This document shows, in pieces, positions 24,286 through 31,983 of a stretch of 34,546 nt of DNA. The DNA is from W0P28-013 sp963659365. GTDB lineage: Bacteria; Bacteroidota; Bacteroidia; Bacteroidales; Paludibacteraceae. The stretch covers positions 1 through 34,546 of the forward strand of contig CAVKTI010000020.1 in assembly GCA_963659365.1 (NCBI GenBank), given 5' to 3'. Each line of letters begins with the position of its first letter. Position 1 is the first letter of the stretch. Under the pieces are notes generated by a model. The model ran no database searches and had not been told where the DNA came from. It was given only the letters and a program-made list of their open reading frames with translations. The position numbers and the translations under genes were made by a program.

Positions 24286-25746
24286 TTAGATATTGCCCTC
24301 GTCTGATGCTTCGGGTGCAAACTGCGAAACCTCATAGATGAATGCGTGGCATTTCGGGTATTTCAAGCCGATAGACGAAATCTCCGTCCAAACGGTCGAT
24401 TTACCGTCGAAAATACCGCTCTTGATAAGGTCAAGCACATCGTTTGTCAGCGAGCGGAACACATTCTTGCGCACATGAGGCAAGTCAAGCACAAAGGCGC
24501 ATTTCGACAGACCAATTTCGTCCAGCAATGGGTGCTGATAGAGATTGATTTGCCACGACATAAACTGCAATGTTTTCCAGTCGATACCGAATTTGCGCAG
24601 CACTTGGGTCGCACCAATCTGTTTCTGAATAGAACCAATACCGCCAATGCGTGCTACAATGTCAGAGCCAGCAAACATATAACGCGATGCGCTACCGCTG
24701 TTGCCCAAGAATATAGGTTTAACAATGTTGGTCATCAAGAACGACTCGCCAGCAGCGTCGGGCGAAAGGTTGGCTTCGGTATAAGGAATAACCGTACCTT
24801 TCTCCAAAATCTGTTGAATAACACCAGCGCAAGTATAAACATAGCGTTTGGTGAGCGTGTCGCGGAAATAACCTTTTACACCATAGATGTACGACAACTC
24901 AATCTCTTTACGCATATTGTAAAGTGCGAGTTCTTGCTGGTCAGCCAAACTCCAATTTACTTTTTTGTCGCTGTCGATAGAGATGGTCGATTCCATTACC
25001 TGCGTTTTGAAAATCTGCATAAACAGTTCGTCGGGTTCGGGCAGAGCAGCATACGGCGTGGTCTGAACATCACCCTCACTTGCAGCGTGTCCCAAACGGT
25101 AGATAACCGAGCCGTTCGGAATAGCAGGAATAAGGTTGCCAGTGTTGGCGTACTTACCGTTCACGGCTTGACAAACGAGTTCGCTATTGGTGGCATCAAT
25201 CGATTGCACATACAGCACCAACGGAGTAGCAGCCGCACGCGTGGTCGAGGAGTAACCATAGCCGAGAACGCTTGGAATAACAATCGTGTCGGTTTTGTCG
25301 AACATATTGGCGTTATCAACTTTCAGTTTCACCGTAGTAGCCGACGCAACATTGCCAGCAGCGGCAGTGGTTTTGCCAGCGATAGGACGAGTATCAACCG
25401 ACCAGAACGAATAACGCATACCGTTTTGTTTCACATTGGTAATGTGGCGGCAAATTTGGTCAACCGCAACGGCACTTTGGAACATCTTGACAACCATTTT
25501 ATCAATCGGGTCGTCAATCAAATCGGGCGAACCCAAACGCTCGGTGTCAGTGGTCAGACCGTCGTTTCTGTCGGTCATCGTGTGAACGCCTACATTGTCC
25601 GCACCAGCAGTCGCTTTTGCATTCGAGCCAGCATTTACAGCAGCGGCAAGCGAAGCCGCATCAGCCGACATAACAAACGCAGAAGCATCGAAAATGCCAA
25701 ACAAGGCACAAACGATAGAAAGCACTACGCTAAAAATCTTTTTCAT
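24286..25746 (-). CDS. Major capsid protein with signal-like N-terminus
   Basis: The 486-residue protein follows the scaffold gene and has the features of an HK97-fold capsid protein of the SU10/DUF5309-like group: LIDDPIDKMVVKMFQSAVAV, WSLADQQELALYNMRKEIEL, a long helix, and a terminal domain with SMWQINLYQHPLLDEIGL-like text (seen as MSWQINLYQHPLLDE). It begins with MKKIFSVVLSIVCALFGIFD followed by ASAF: a basic start, an 17-residue hydrophobic core and an A-x-A site, a typical signal peptide. The start is well supported by AAAGGAAAG just upstream, and no internal ATG has such a site. A membrane-linked maturation step is inferred. The protein's own delta-like domain (residues 24-75) is Ala-rich. 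Confidence 0.75.
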   Translation of the reverse strand: MKKIFSVVLSIVCALFGIFDASAFVMSADAASLAAAVNAGSNAKATAGADNVGVHTMTDRNDGLTTDTERLGSPDLIDDPIDKMVVKMFQSAVAVDQICRHITNVKQNGMRYSFWSVDTRPIAGKTTAAAGNVASATTVKLKVDNANMFDKTDTIVIPSVLGYGYSSTTRAAATPLVLYVQSIDATNSELVCQAVNGKYANTGNLIPAIPNGSVIYRLGHAASEGDVQTTPYAALPEPDELFMQIFKTQVMESTISIDSDKKVNWSLADQQELALYNMRKEIELSYIYGVKGYFRDTLTKRYVYTCAGVIQQILEKGTVIPYTEANLSPDAAGESFLMTNIVKPIFLGNSGSASRYMFAGSDIVARIGGIGSIQKQIGATQVLRKFGIDWKTLQFMSWQINLYQHPLLDEIGLSKCAFVLDLPHVRKNVFRSLTNDVLDLIKSGIFDGKSTVWTEISSIGLKYPKCHAFIYEVSQFAPEASDEGNI

Positions 25747-25784
25747 CTTTCTTTCCTTTTTAATTGTTAATTATTTGAGTTATT

Positions 25785-26552
25785 TTATCCAAACATTTTG
25801 TTGCGCTTGTCGGCGCGTTCAGCCATTCCACGCAGTGCCTGCATAGTGCTGTCGTCCTCGCGTACCGTCGGCTCTGTTTTGCCAGCAGCGGTTGCAACAT
25901 TGGGCAGCCCATCACCTTTTTTCAGTTTGTGGTTCTTTGCGTCGATTTGCTCGTTGCGTCCGTCGATAACACCTGCTTCGCGCGAGGCTTGCAAGTCTTT
26001 GTCGTAGTTGAACGCGCGGAAGAATAGGTCGAGAAACTCTTTGTCAATCTTACCAGCAAAAAGTTTGTCGTTGATGACGCTGGTAATTTGGCGCACAAAC
26101 TCAATCGCCTCTTCTTCGCTCATACCGTTTTCGTCGGCAAAGTCTTTGAGCGCGCCAGCACTTTCGTGCAGGTTTTTCTCGTACTCTTCGATGGCTTTGG
26201 CTTGCTCTGCTTCACGCTGTTTGCGCTCCGACACGCCCTTTTGATACTCGTCGTATTCAGGCGTACCCTCTTGCAACGAAAGCGCGTCGCTCAAATACGA
26301 CATTGCTTTGCCTACATTGCCGTCGCTTACGAGCGAACTCATAAACATACTTACATCGGGGTTGGCACTCAAAAGTTCGTACATACGCTTGTTGCCAGCC
26401 TCGTTCTTTTTGCGGTACTCGTGTTCGGCATCGTAGCCCTGCATTGCAGCCCCGAATAACGCATCTTCGTCGTTGTCAAAGTCAATGTCGGGGTTCTTTG
26501 CACGAATGCCCTCCTCCCATAATTGACGCTTTGTCTTTTCTTGATTTTCCAT
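25785..26552 (-). CDS. Capsid scaffolding protein
   Basis: The 255-residue protein is highly charged, mostly helical, and lies directly upstream of the capsid gene, the usual place of scaffold genes. Helices with coiled-coil character occur around residues 110-130 (RKQREAEQAKAIEEYEKNLH). A polar stretch ends in a basic C-terminus (GMAERADKRNKMFG), as in scaffolds that touch the capsid shell with a basic tail. No protease motif is visible in it. It is the first gene of the leftward late operon, with a promoter 27 bases upstream. Confidence 0.7.
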   Translation of the reverse strand: MENQEKTKRQLWEEGIRAKNPDIDFDNDEDALFGAAMQGYDAEHEYRKKNEAGNKRMYELLSANPDVSMFMSSLVSDGNVGKAMSYLSDALSLQEGTPEYDEYQKGVSERKQREAEQAKAIEEYEKNLHESAGALKDFADENGMSEEEAIEFVRQITSVINDKLFAGKIDKEFLDLFFRAFNYDKDLQASREAGVIDGRNEQIDAKNHKLKKGDGLPNVATAAGKTEPTVREDDSTMQALRGMAERADKRNKMFG

Positions 26553-26579
26553 TGCTATAAAACAAAAATTCTACAAACA

Positions 26580-26587
26580 CAAAGGTA
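26580..26587 (-). promoter_or_regulatory. Leftward late promoter (-7 element)
   Basis: Read on the minus strand this is TACCTTTG, matching TAnnTTTG. Transcription would start near 26574 and reach the scaffold start at 26552. Together with the rightward element at 26645 it forms a compact divergent promoter in a 126-base AT-rich gap; the direct repeat TTTAGTAAAA (26588-26597 and 26600-26609) in between may bind a late activator. Confidence 0.55.
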
Positions 26588-26644
26588 TTTAGTAAAAATT
26601 TAGTAAAATGCTCATTTTTATTGCTATTTGCGCCCAAAGTATCG

Positions 26645-26652
26645 TATTTTTG
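26645..26652 (+). promoter_or_regulatory. Rightward late promoter (-7 element)
   Basis: TATTTTTG matches TAnnTTTG; TTG at 26621-26623 is 21 bases upstream and can serve as the -33 element. Transcription would begin near 26658 and read the operon from 26679 to the terminator at 31069. Confidence 0.55.
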
Positions 26653-26678
26653 AGTGAAAATATAAATTCACAGACAAA

Positions 26679-27059
26679 ATGAACGAATTGACGCTCATCC
26701 GCAACAAAGATTTGGAGGCTGCATATCACAAAGCATTGTGCAAGTCTTGGACTAATGATATGGTCGTTTCAAAGTTCATCGAACGCGTTGTGAACGACGG
26801 TGCGCCACGCTTCTATATCACGGAGCGCAAACTGCTTTCTATTATTAGTAAGATGCGCAAAGGTATTCCCATAGGGCGCAACCCCGAAAAGATACGAATG
26901 TATAACGACCTATACGCTATCTACTGCGAAAAGGAAAAGGTGATGTGTTCGCACCGCAAGATAGACATTGCGGCGGCGGCGATATACAGCCCTGCGCCAA
27001 GTTTCTACATCAAGCCACAACAGGCAGGTTATATTTTGTACGGTCGTTATGGGCATTAG
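26679..27059 (+). CDS. Phage protein of unknown function (126 aa)
   Basis: The protein is helical with a basic centre (ISKMRKGIPIGRNPEKIRMY) and a central ERKLLSIIS stretch reminiscent of a small HTH. It begins the rightward late operon that leads to the large terminase, so a DNA-binding role such as small terminase is one option, but nothing specific supports it. The rhomboid gene starts within its last 11 bases. Confidence 0.6.
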   Translation: MNELTLIRNKDLEAAYHKALCKSWTNDMVVSKFIERVVNDGAPRFYITERKLLSIISKMRKGIPIGRNPEKIRMYNDLYAIYCEKEKVMCSHRKIDIAAAAIYSPAPSFYIKPQQAGYILYGRYGH

Positions 27060-27576
27060 AATAGCAGTGAGTGCATTGTGCGTGGTTGTTTATGTGCTGT
27101 CGTTTTGGTTCGACACCTCGCTGTTTGGCTACACTACCAGCACGCCCTTTGTGTGCCGCATTACCTATATGTTTGCGCACAACGGACTGTTGCACCTGCT
27201 GGGTAATCTGCTCGCGTTCAATCTGCTGTGCCGTGCCGCCGATAGGCTCGGCATAAAAGGGGGCGCACTGATGGCGTTTGTTGCAGCGTTTGTTGCTACT
27301 TGGGTGTCGGCTTACGATGTGCCTACGGTGGGGCTGTCGGGCGTGTGCTTTGGCTTGGTGGGCGTTCTCACGCCACAACTACTCAACAACCGCGATTATA
27401 TGTGGTCGCTTGTGCTGGTGGCTCTGTTGCAGGTGGTGCTGTTCTATTTTACCTCTGTGAATGTAGCAAACCACGCTTTCTCGTTTGCTGTTGCATTGGT
27501 ATTGTCGAGTATTGGAGGACACACTAATAATAAGGAGAGATATGAAAAAAGAAATGGAAAAGAATGCGCCGTTTGA
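27049..27576 (+). CDS. Rhomboid-family intramembrane serine protease
   Basis: The 175-residue protein has six predicted membrane helices and all signature residues of rhomboid proteases, which cut membrane-spanning helices of other proteins. HLLGN (H49, N53) is in helix 2, the nucleophile S97 is in GLSGVCFGLVG in helix 4 (GlpG has GLSGVVYALMG), and H142 is in NHAFSFAVALV in helix 6. The charged loop 1 is short. The ATG at 27049 overlaps the upstream gene by 11 bases and its end overlaps the next by 35, so it is embedded in the late operon that makes terminase. Possible substrates in the phage are the signal-like capsid N-terminus and the single-span protein at 33232-33714. I know of no established role for rhomboids in phages. 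Confidence 0.85.
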   Translation: MGIRIAVSALCVVVYVLSFWFDTSLFGYTTSTPFVCRITYMFAHNGLLHLLGNLLAFNLLCRAADRLGIKGGALMAFVAAFVATWVSAYDVPTVGLSGVCFGLVGVLTPQLLNNRDYMWSLVLVALLQVVLFYFTSVNVANHAFSFAVALVLSSIGGHTNNKERYEKRNGKECAV

Positions 27577-28168
27577 TGCTGCGTTCAAAGAGAGAGAAAA
27601 GTTGGCTGGCGAGCAACTGAAACGCGCGCTGGCAAAACGCCGCAAAGAAATACCACAGATTATTGCGGTGCTTGAAGCGCAAAAGGCACTACTCGACCTG
27701 CGTGGGAGTTTGTCTGCCTACAATTTGTCGTTGCACGATATTGTGCAAAACTTGTCGGTCTATTGTCCCGAACTGGGCGTGAAATATATGCTCACCGCCT
27801 GTTCGTTGGCAAACGACTACGCTATCAAAAAAATATCGGGACGCTGGGAGGCTCTGAAACTGCGCATTGCTTTGCTGCTGCGCCGCTGGGGCTGCAAAGG
27901 CAAAGTGGCTTCGTACGCTACCGAACGCGGAACACTGTGTGCGCAGTACTACCGTCTTGCGGCGTTGCGCCGCAACAAAGACAAAGACGATGTGATACAC
28001 TCGTTTACCGAGATAGTCGATAACCTGCAAAAGATTGTCCCCGAAGTGTTTCCACAGTTGGCGGACGCACTGGCAGACTACAACGACGCGGCTCTGTCGT
28101 TCTATCGGGTTACCGCAGAGAATTACAAAATGTTAAAGTTAAACAAACAAAAAAATGAGAAAAAATGA
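27542..28168 (+). CDS. Helical late protein of unknown function (208 aa)
   Basis: Translation starts inside the rhomboid gene at an ATG preceded by AAGGAGAG, one of the few good Shine-Dalgarno sequences in the phage. The protein is almost wholly helical and basic in the middle (KLRIALLLRRWGCKGKVASY). Its charged start and end could form coiled coils. It ends with ATGA overlap to the next gene. Small terminase or a packaging helper is possible by position only. Confidence 0.6.
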   Translation: MKKEMEKNAPFDAAFKEREKLAGEQLKRALAKRRKEIPQIIAVLEAQKALLDLRGSLSAYNLSLHDIVQNLSVYCPELGVKYMLTACSLANDYAIKKISGRWEALKLRIALLLRRWGCKGKVASYATERGTLCAQYYRLAALRRNKDKDDVIHSFTEIVDNLQKIVPEVFPQLADALADYNDAALSFYRVTAENYKMLKLNKQKNEKK

Positions 28169-28374
28169 AACTGTTTGGACTGTACATCACAACTTGGGAA
28201 AAATGGCAGCAACTAAATGCCGAAAAAGCAAGAACAAAGGTTGTCGTTTGGAATTGGACTACTACAATGACCCACCGTCCGCACCAATGCCAATGTCAAA
28301 AACAAGGGCAAAAGCCACAAGAGCAGCACATTGTTAAACGGAAACGCGACGCAAAAGGTCGTTTTGTGAAATAG
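28165..28374 (+). CDS. Small basic protein (69 aa)
   Basis: The protein starts MKLFGLYITTWEKW, has a Gln/Cys-rich middle (HQCQCQKQGQ), and ends in KRKRDAKGRFVK, a basic tail with the RDAKGRF motif common in phage and nucleic-acid-binding proteins. Its ATG overlaps the previous stop and its stop is 4 bases before the terminase gene, so it belongs to that operon. Function unknown. Confidence 0.55.
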   Translation: MKLFGLYITTWEKWQQLNAEKARTKVVVWNWTTTMTHRPHQCQCQKQGQKPQEQHIVKRKRDAKGRFVK

Positions 28375-28378
28375 ACGA

Positions 28379-30385
28379 ATGACGCACGAGGAGTACATAG
28401 TAGAGAATAAGCGTCGGTGGAAAGCAATAAACGCTCCCTATAACCCTTTGAGCGGTGAGGGGAGCGACTGCTGCCGCCGTATAAAAATAGTGGTTGCCGA
28501 CGCTGATTACCCCACTATGTACTTACCTTACCCAATGTTCGACGAGCCGTTTGTCAAGCGTTTGAAAAAATGCGGTTCGTTCGAGGCATTGGCGCAAGAG
28601 ATAGGCTCTACTGCCGACATTGTAGCATTTACTTTTGTGAACATACGCATTTGCTACGACTTTGAATTTTGGGCGTACTCTTTGATAAGAATCAAGCCGA
28701 AACTATCGGAGGAGGCTCTGCACGCTGGTAAGGTGGGCGAAGATATTCCGTTTCTACTCAATCGTGGGCAAAGAAAAGTGCTGCGTGAGATATACGCCGA
28801 CTGGCTCAATGGCGTGCCTATACGCATAGTGCTGTTGAAAGCACGACAATGGGGCGGCTCTACGCTGGTGCAGATGATTATGGCGTGGTTTCAGTTGGTG
28901 CTGCACAAGCAGTGGAATAGTGTTATCTGCGCTCATGTCGAAGCAGCGGCAAAGATAGTGCGCGGTATGTACACCAAAGCACTCAAACGCTACCCCAGCG
29001 TGCTGATTGATGGTGCTGTGGGGCGTGTGGAAATGCTGCCCTACGAGGGGTCGCAAAAAACACGCTGGATTAAGGAGCGAGAGTGCCGCATTTCTATTGG
29101 TTCGTCAGAGAAGCCCGAAGGCTTGCGAAGCGAAGACTTGAATATGGCACACTTTTCGGAGGTGGGTCTGTTCCGTGCTACCGATGGCAAAAAGCCCGAA
29201 GATTTGATACAGAGTATTGTGTCGGGTATTCCTTATGTGCGCGATACTCTTATAGTCTATGAATCAACGGCAAAGGGCGTTGGTAACTTTTTCCACCGTG
29301 AGTGGCTGCGTGCCGAAAAACACGAAAGCACCTTTAAGCCGATATTCGTGGCGTGGTTCGAGATAGAAACATACAGTGCCACGATTGACGACTACGACGC
29401 ATTTATTGATTCGCTCGACAGCAAAGAGCAGCGTATGTTTGAGTGCGGCGCAACACTCGAACATATTGCGTGGTATCGTAAGAAACGAAAAGAATATACC
29501 GACGAGTGGCGTTTTGTTTCGGAGTTTCCGTCGTGGGCAGAAGAGGCGTTTCAATCGACAGGACACCGCTATTTCGATATTGGAGATGTGAACAAAATGC
29601 GCAAGTTCTGCTGCGAGCCAACACTCGTTGCCGATGTGGTGGCAGAGGGTATGCACGGCGAAAAGGCGTTGCAAAACATTCAACTCATACCACGCGCCGA
29701 CGGTCATTTCAAGATATGGTCAATGCCCGACGACATCAAGATGGGTAACCAACGCTATGTTGTTGTGGTCGATGTGAATAGGGGGACAAGCAAGCACGCC
29801 GACAATGGCGTTATCTGCGTGTTCGACCGCTATTGGCAAAAGGAGGGTGGTGTCCCCGAAGTGGTTGCCGAGTGGTGCGGACATATCATTATGCGCCACT
29901 TTGTATGGGTGTCGGTGCAGATTGCCAAACTCTACCAAAATGCGTTCTTGGTGGTCGAAAGCAATACCCCCGATAGTATGGAGAGCGGCGATAGCGAGTT
30001 GGAGAGTGTGTTCGACGAAATTGCGACCTATTACGACAATCTCTATTCACGCACACCAGCCGACCAAATAGTGAAAGGTATGCCGCGCAAATGGGGCTTT
30101 CAGACCAACAAATCGACAAAATACACTGTATGTACGCACCAACAACTGGCACTCAAAGAAGATATGTACATAGAGCGGAGTATAGACGCTGTTGATGAAC
30201 ACGATACTTTCGAGGTGAAAGACAACGGCTCGCTTGGTGCTGTCGAGGGCTGCCACGACGATAGACTGATAACACGCGCTATTGGCGTTTGGGTTTGCTA
30301 TCAAGTGCTTCCGCCGCCATTCCTAATGACAGACCGCGACTACACACCAATTCATAAACAAATAATAAACGAAGCAACACTATGA
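28379..30385 (+). CDS. terL: Terminase large subunit
   Basis: The 668-residue protein packages DNA into proheads. The N-terminal ATPase has a variant Walker A KARQWGGST near residue 154, Walker B-like MAHFSEV near residue 255 and a coupling motif ESTAKG near residue 295. The C-terminal RNase H-like nuclease has VVVDVNRG near residue 462, VVESNT near residue 524 and DDRLIT near residue 628, giving the acidic metal-binding set. A helical N-terminal extension of about 130 residues precedes the ATPase. It is intact and is followed by two small genes with 4-base overlaps. It is encoded on the opposite strand from the capsid genes. Confidence 0.95.
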   Translation: MTHEEYIVENKRRWKAINAPYNPLSGEGSDCCRRIKIVVADADYPTMYLPYPMFDEPFVKRLKKCGSFEALAQEIGSTADIVAFTFVNIRICYDFEFWAYSLIRIKPKLSEEALHAGKVGEDIPFLLNRGQRKVLREIYADWLNGVPIRIVLLKARQWGGSTLVQMIMAWFQLVLHKQWNSVICAHVEAAAKIVRGMYTKALKRYPSVLIDGAVGRVEMLPYEGSQKTRWIKERECRISIGSSEKPEGLRSEDLNMAHFSEVGLFRATDGKKPEDLIQSIVSGIPYVRDTLIVYESTAKGVGNFFHREWLRAEKHESTFKPIFVAWFEIETYSATIDDYDAFIDSLDSKEQRMFECGATLEHIAWYRKKRKEYTDEWRFVSEFPSWAEEAFQSTGHRYFDIGDVNKMRKFCCEPTLVADVVAEGMHGEKALQNIQLIPRADGHFKIWSMPDDIKMGNQRYVVVVDVNRGTSKHADNGVICVFDRYWQKEGGVPEVVAEWCGHIIMRHFVWVSVQIAKLYQNAFLVVESNTPDSMESGDSELESVFDEIATYYDNLYSRTPADQIVKGMPRKWGFQTNKSTKYTVCTHQQLALKEDMYIERSIDAVDEHDTFEVKDNGSLGAVEGCHDDRLITRAIGVWVCYQVLPPPFLMTDRDYTPIHKQIINEATL

Positions 30386-30735
30386 TTAACTATGCAAAAA
30401 AGAAAAAGTGCATCGACGAAATGCACGCAGTACTTATCAACCCATTCAAGTCGCTACGGCTGTTAAAGGAGATAAAACACAACAACATTCCATCGTTCGA
30501 GTTTGTCGGCTATCTGAAATACTATCTGCATTTTGCCGACAAAAGTATTGTGCCTATCACACAGTTACGGCTCTACCCAACACGCTCGGCACGATTGGCA
30601 AGCGTGCTTCGTGGCATTGACGAGTGCTGGCGGCTGGGCTTTATCGACGACACGCAAAAAATGCTGCTTAAATGCGCTACAAAGACTATTAACACACTTA
30701 TTCATCGTTACATTTTAATTTATTTATTTCTATGA
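30382..30735 (+). CDS. Small late protein of unknown function (117 aa)
   Basis: The protein is basic and helical: MINYAKKKKCIDEMHAVL, then ITQLRLYPTRSARLASVLRG and a hydrophobic end LIHRYILIYLFL. It overlaps terL by 4 bases and the following gene by 4 bases, so all are coupled. The terminal hydrophobic stretch is too short for a certain membrane span. No family is recognised. Confidence 0.6.
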   Translation: MINYAKKKKCIDEMHAVLINPFKSLRLLKEIKHNNIPSFEFVGYLKYYLHFADKSIVPITQLRLYPTRSARLASVLRGIDECWRLGFIDDTQKMLLKCATKTINTLIHRYILIYLFL

Positions 30736-31058
30736 AAGATTTCTTTTTTATGCTGTTTAGCAGAGTTCGATTTTGGCTGCTGAAACACAAAGCAGATGCT
30801 ATGCACGACGCTACTGGCAAACGGTACTATGTGATACCGTGCGGCGGTAAAAAACTACTCATTGCGTGCAACAACGACATCAAACTGCTGAAAAAGCGCG
30901 GTGTGCTAAAACGCCACATCGACCATTTGATGATTATGGAAAACTGCCTATACTACACCGACTGCGACGGCAAAAACTACGGTAAGATGAGCCAGTCGCT
31001 ATCGAGTGAAAACGAGCAGAAATGGTTGTCGCACCTGCGACTTTTACGAAAAAAGTGA
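30732..31058 (+). CDS. Small late protein of unknown function (108 aa)
   Basis: The protein opens with a hydrophobic/basic stretch (MKDFFFMLFSRVRFWLLKHK) that may touch the membrane, then a beta-rich middle (GKRYYVIPCGGKKLLIACN) and a helical basic end. It is the last gene of the rightward late operon and is followed by a strong terminator. No family is recognised. Confidence 0.6.
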   Translation: MKDFFFMLFSRVRFWLLKHKADAMHDATGKRYYVIPCGGKKLLIACNNDIKLLKKRGVLKRHIDHLMIMENCLYYTDCDGKNYGKMSQSLSSENEQKWLSHLRLLRKK

Positions 31059-31068
31059 TAAACAAAAG

Positions 31069-31089
31069 GGGCGGTCGTTTGCCGCCCCT
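31069..31089. terminator. Bidirectional intrinsic terminator between convergent operons
   Basis: GGGGCGG (31069-31075) and CCGCCCC (31083-31089) form a perfect GC-rich stem with a 7-base loop. TCTCTTTT follows on the plus strand and TTTTGTTTA on the minus strand, so it can end both the terminase operon and the leftward gene at 31096-31575. Confidence 0.85.
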
Positions 31090-31095
31090 CTCTTT

Positions 31096-31575
31096 TCAAT
31101 TAAAGTAGTCCCATACTTTGGTGTCGCTACCATAGTCCTCGTCGTCGAACCAAAACGCTTTTGCTGCTTCGACAAAATGTTGGTCTGTCGGTGTAGTGAA
31201 CCATTTTGAAAAGAGTACGGCAAAGTCGTGCCAAGTGGCGTTCAATGCTACATATATGTCCCATAAGGTGGCTTCTTGCAAGTGCTTGCTCTGCAAGTCG
31301 CTCACAAAGTCAGCGGTGTAGTGTTCGCCTATAAACTCTGCTCCCTGCGCGTCGGTGTGCATCATCTCTGCTACAATGGAGCGTGCCGTTGTTTCGTCAA
31401 AATGCTTTCCGAACAAAACTATATGCAATTCGTTTGTCAATTCGGTATAGTGTTCGGGTGCAACACCAGCCAATGCGCACATTGCCGCATCAAATAGTTC
31501 GGCACACGCCAACATTTTACTTTCGTCGCCGTCCAAACACGAGCGCAATACTTTTGTTATGTTTCCTTTTTCCAT
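31096..31575 (-). CDS. Acidic phage protein of unknown function (159 aa)
   Basis: The ATG at 31575 (ATACTATGG) was chosen over an in-frame start eight codons upstream. The sequence is acidic and helical, with DAAMCALAGVAPEHY, EMMHTDAQGAEFIGEHYTAD and VALNATWHDFAVLFSKWF, ending in Trp/Asp-rich DDEDYGSDTKVWDYF. This resembles a family of DUF7841-like proteins of Bacteroidales phages (moderate memory only). It is leftward, ends at the bidirectional terminator, and has a perfect DnaA box just upstream. Confidence 0.6.
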   Translation of the reverse strand: MEKGNITKVLRSCLDGDESKMLACAELFDAAMCALAGVAPEHYTELTNELHIVLFGKHFDETTARSIVAEMMHTDAQGAEFIGEHYTADFVSDLQSKHLQEATLWDIYVALNATWHDFAVLFSKWFTTPTDQHFVEAAKAFWFDDEDYGSDTKVWDYFN

Positions 31576-31591
31576 AGTATTTGTTATTAAG

Positions 31592-31600
31592 TTATCCACA
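31592..31600 (+). promoter_or_regulatory. Perfect DnaA box
   Basis: TTATCCACA matches the consensus DnaA-binding site at all nine positions. It lies 16 bases upstream of the start at 31575, in a 99-base gap between leftward genes, where a bound protein could control transcription. The phage encodes two proteins resembling the DNA-binding domain of DnaA. Confidence 0.5.
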
Positions 31601-31674
31601 ATTTCTGCAACCGCTTCTAAACTTTGGTAGTGGGCGGTAGCCGCGATTTATATGTGTGAAGATGAGCCGTTGAT

Positions 31675-31983
31675 TTATCGCTGCGGCTTCGTCTTCGCTT
31701 TCTTTCCTACTTTTTCCCATAACTGATTAAATTTGCGGTTGAGCCACACAAGCAGCAGCCCGAACCAGTTCGACAGATAGGACACTGACAGCGACAGCAA
31801 GAGAGCGGCGATGGGGTTACATCTCGACCACAACAGCACAACGAGCGTTGCCCAAAACGATAGGCACTTGTGGCACTTACACACCTTTGCCACCACCGCC
31901 ATCACGGCTTGCGACAACGACAAATGGACTACTATGGTGGCAACCACCATCACCGCTATTGCTGTCAGTGCGTGTGCCATCAA
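31675..31983 (-). CDS. Small membrane protein with CxCxxC motif (102 aa)
   Basis: The protein has two or three membrane helices (ALTAIAVMVVATIVVHLSL, FWATLVVLLWS, LLLSLSVSYLSNWFGLLLVW) and the motif CKCHKCLSFW near residue 35, recalling DUF1360-like membrane proteins with CxxCxxFW. The basic C-terminal tail (KKAKTKPQR) should be cytoplasmic. Length, helix count and position among small late genes make a holin-like role possible. Its start overlaps the stop of the upstream gene. Confidence 0.65.
   Translation of the reverse strand: MMAHALTAIAVMVVATIVVHLSLSQAVMAVVAKVCKCHKCLSFWATLVVLLWSRCNPIAALLLSLSVSYLSNWFGLLLVWLNRKFNQLWEKVGKKAKTKPQR

Noticed and set aside
24346..25770. Plus-strand open frame of 474 codons opposite the capsid gene
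   Set aside because: Entirely antisense to the capsid gene, without promoter or ribosome site; its length results from the codon use of the capsid gene.
28379..30385. Portal protein as identity of the 668-residue product
   Set aside because: Walker A, Walker B and three acidic nuclease motifs identify the large terminase.
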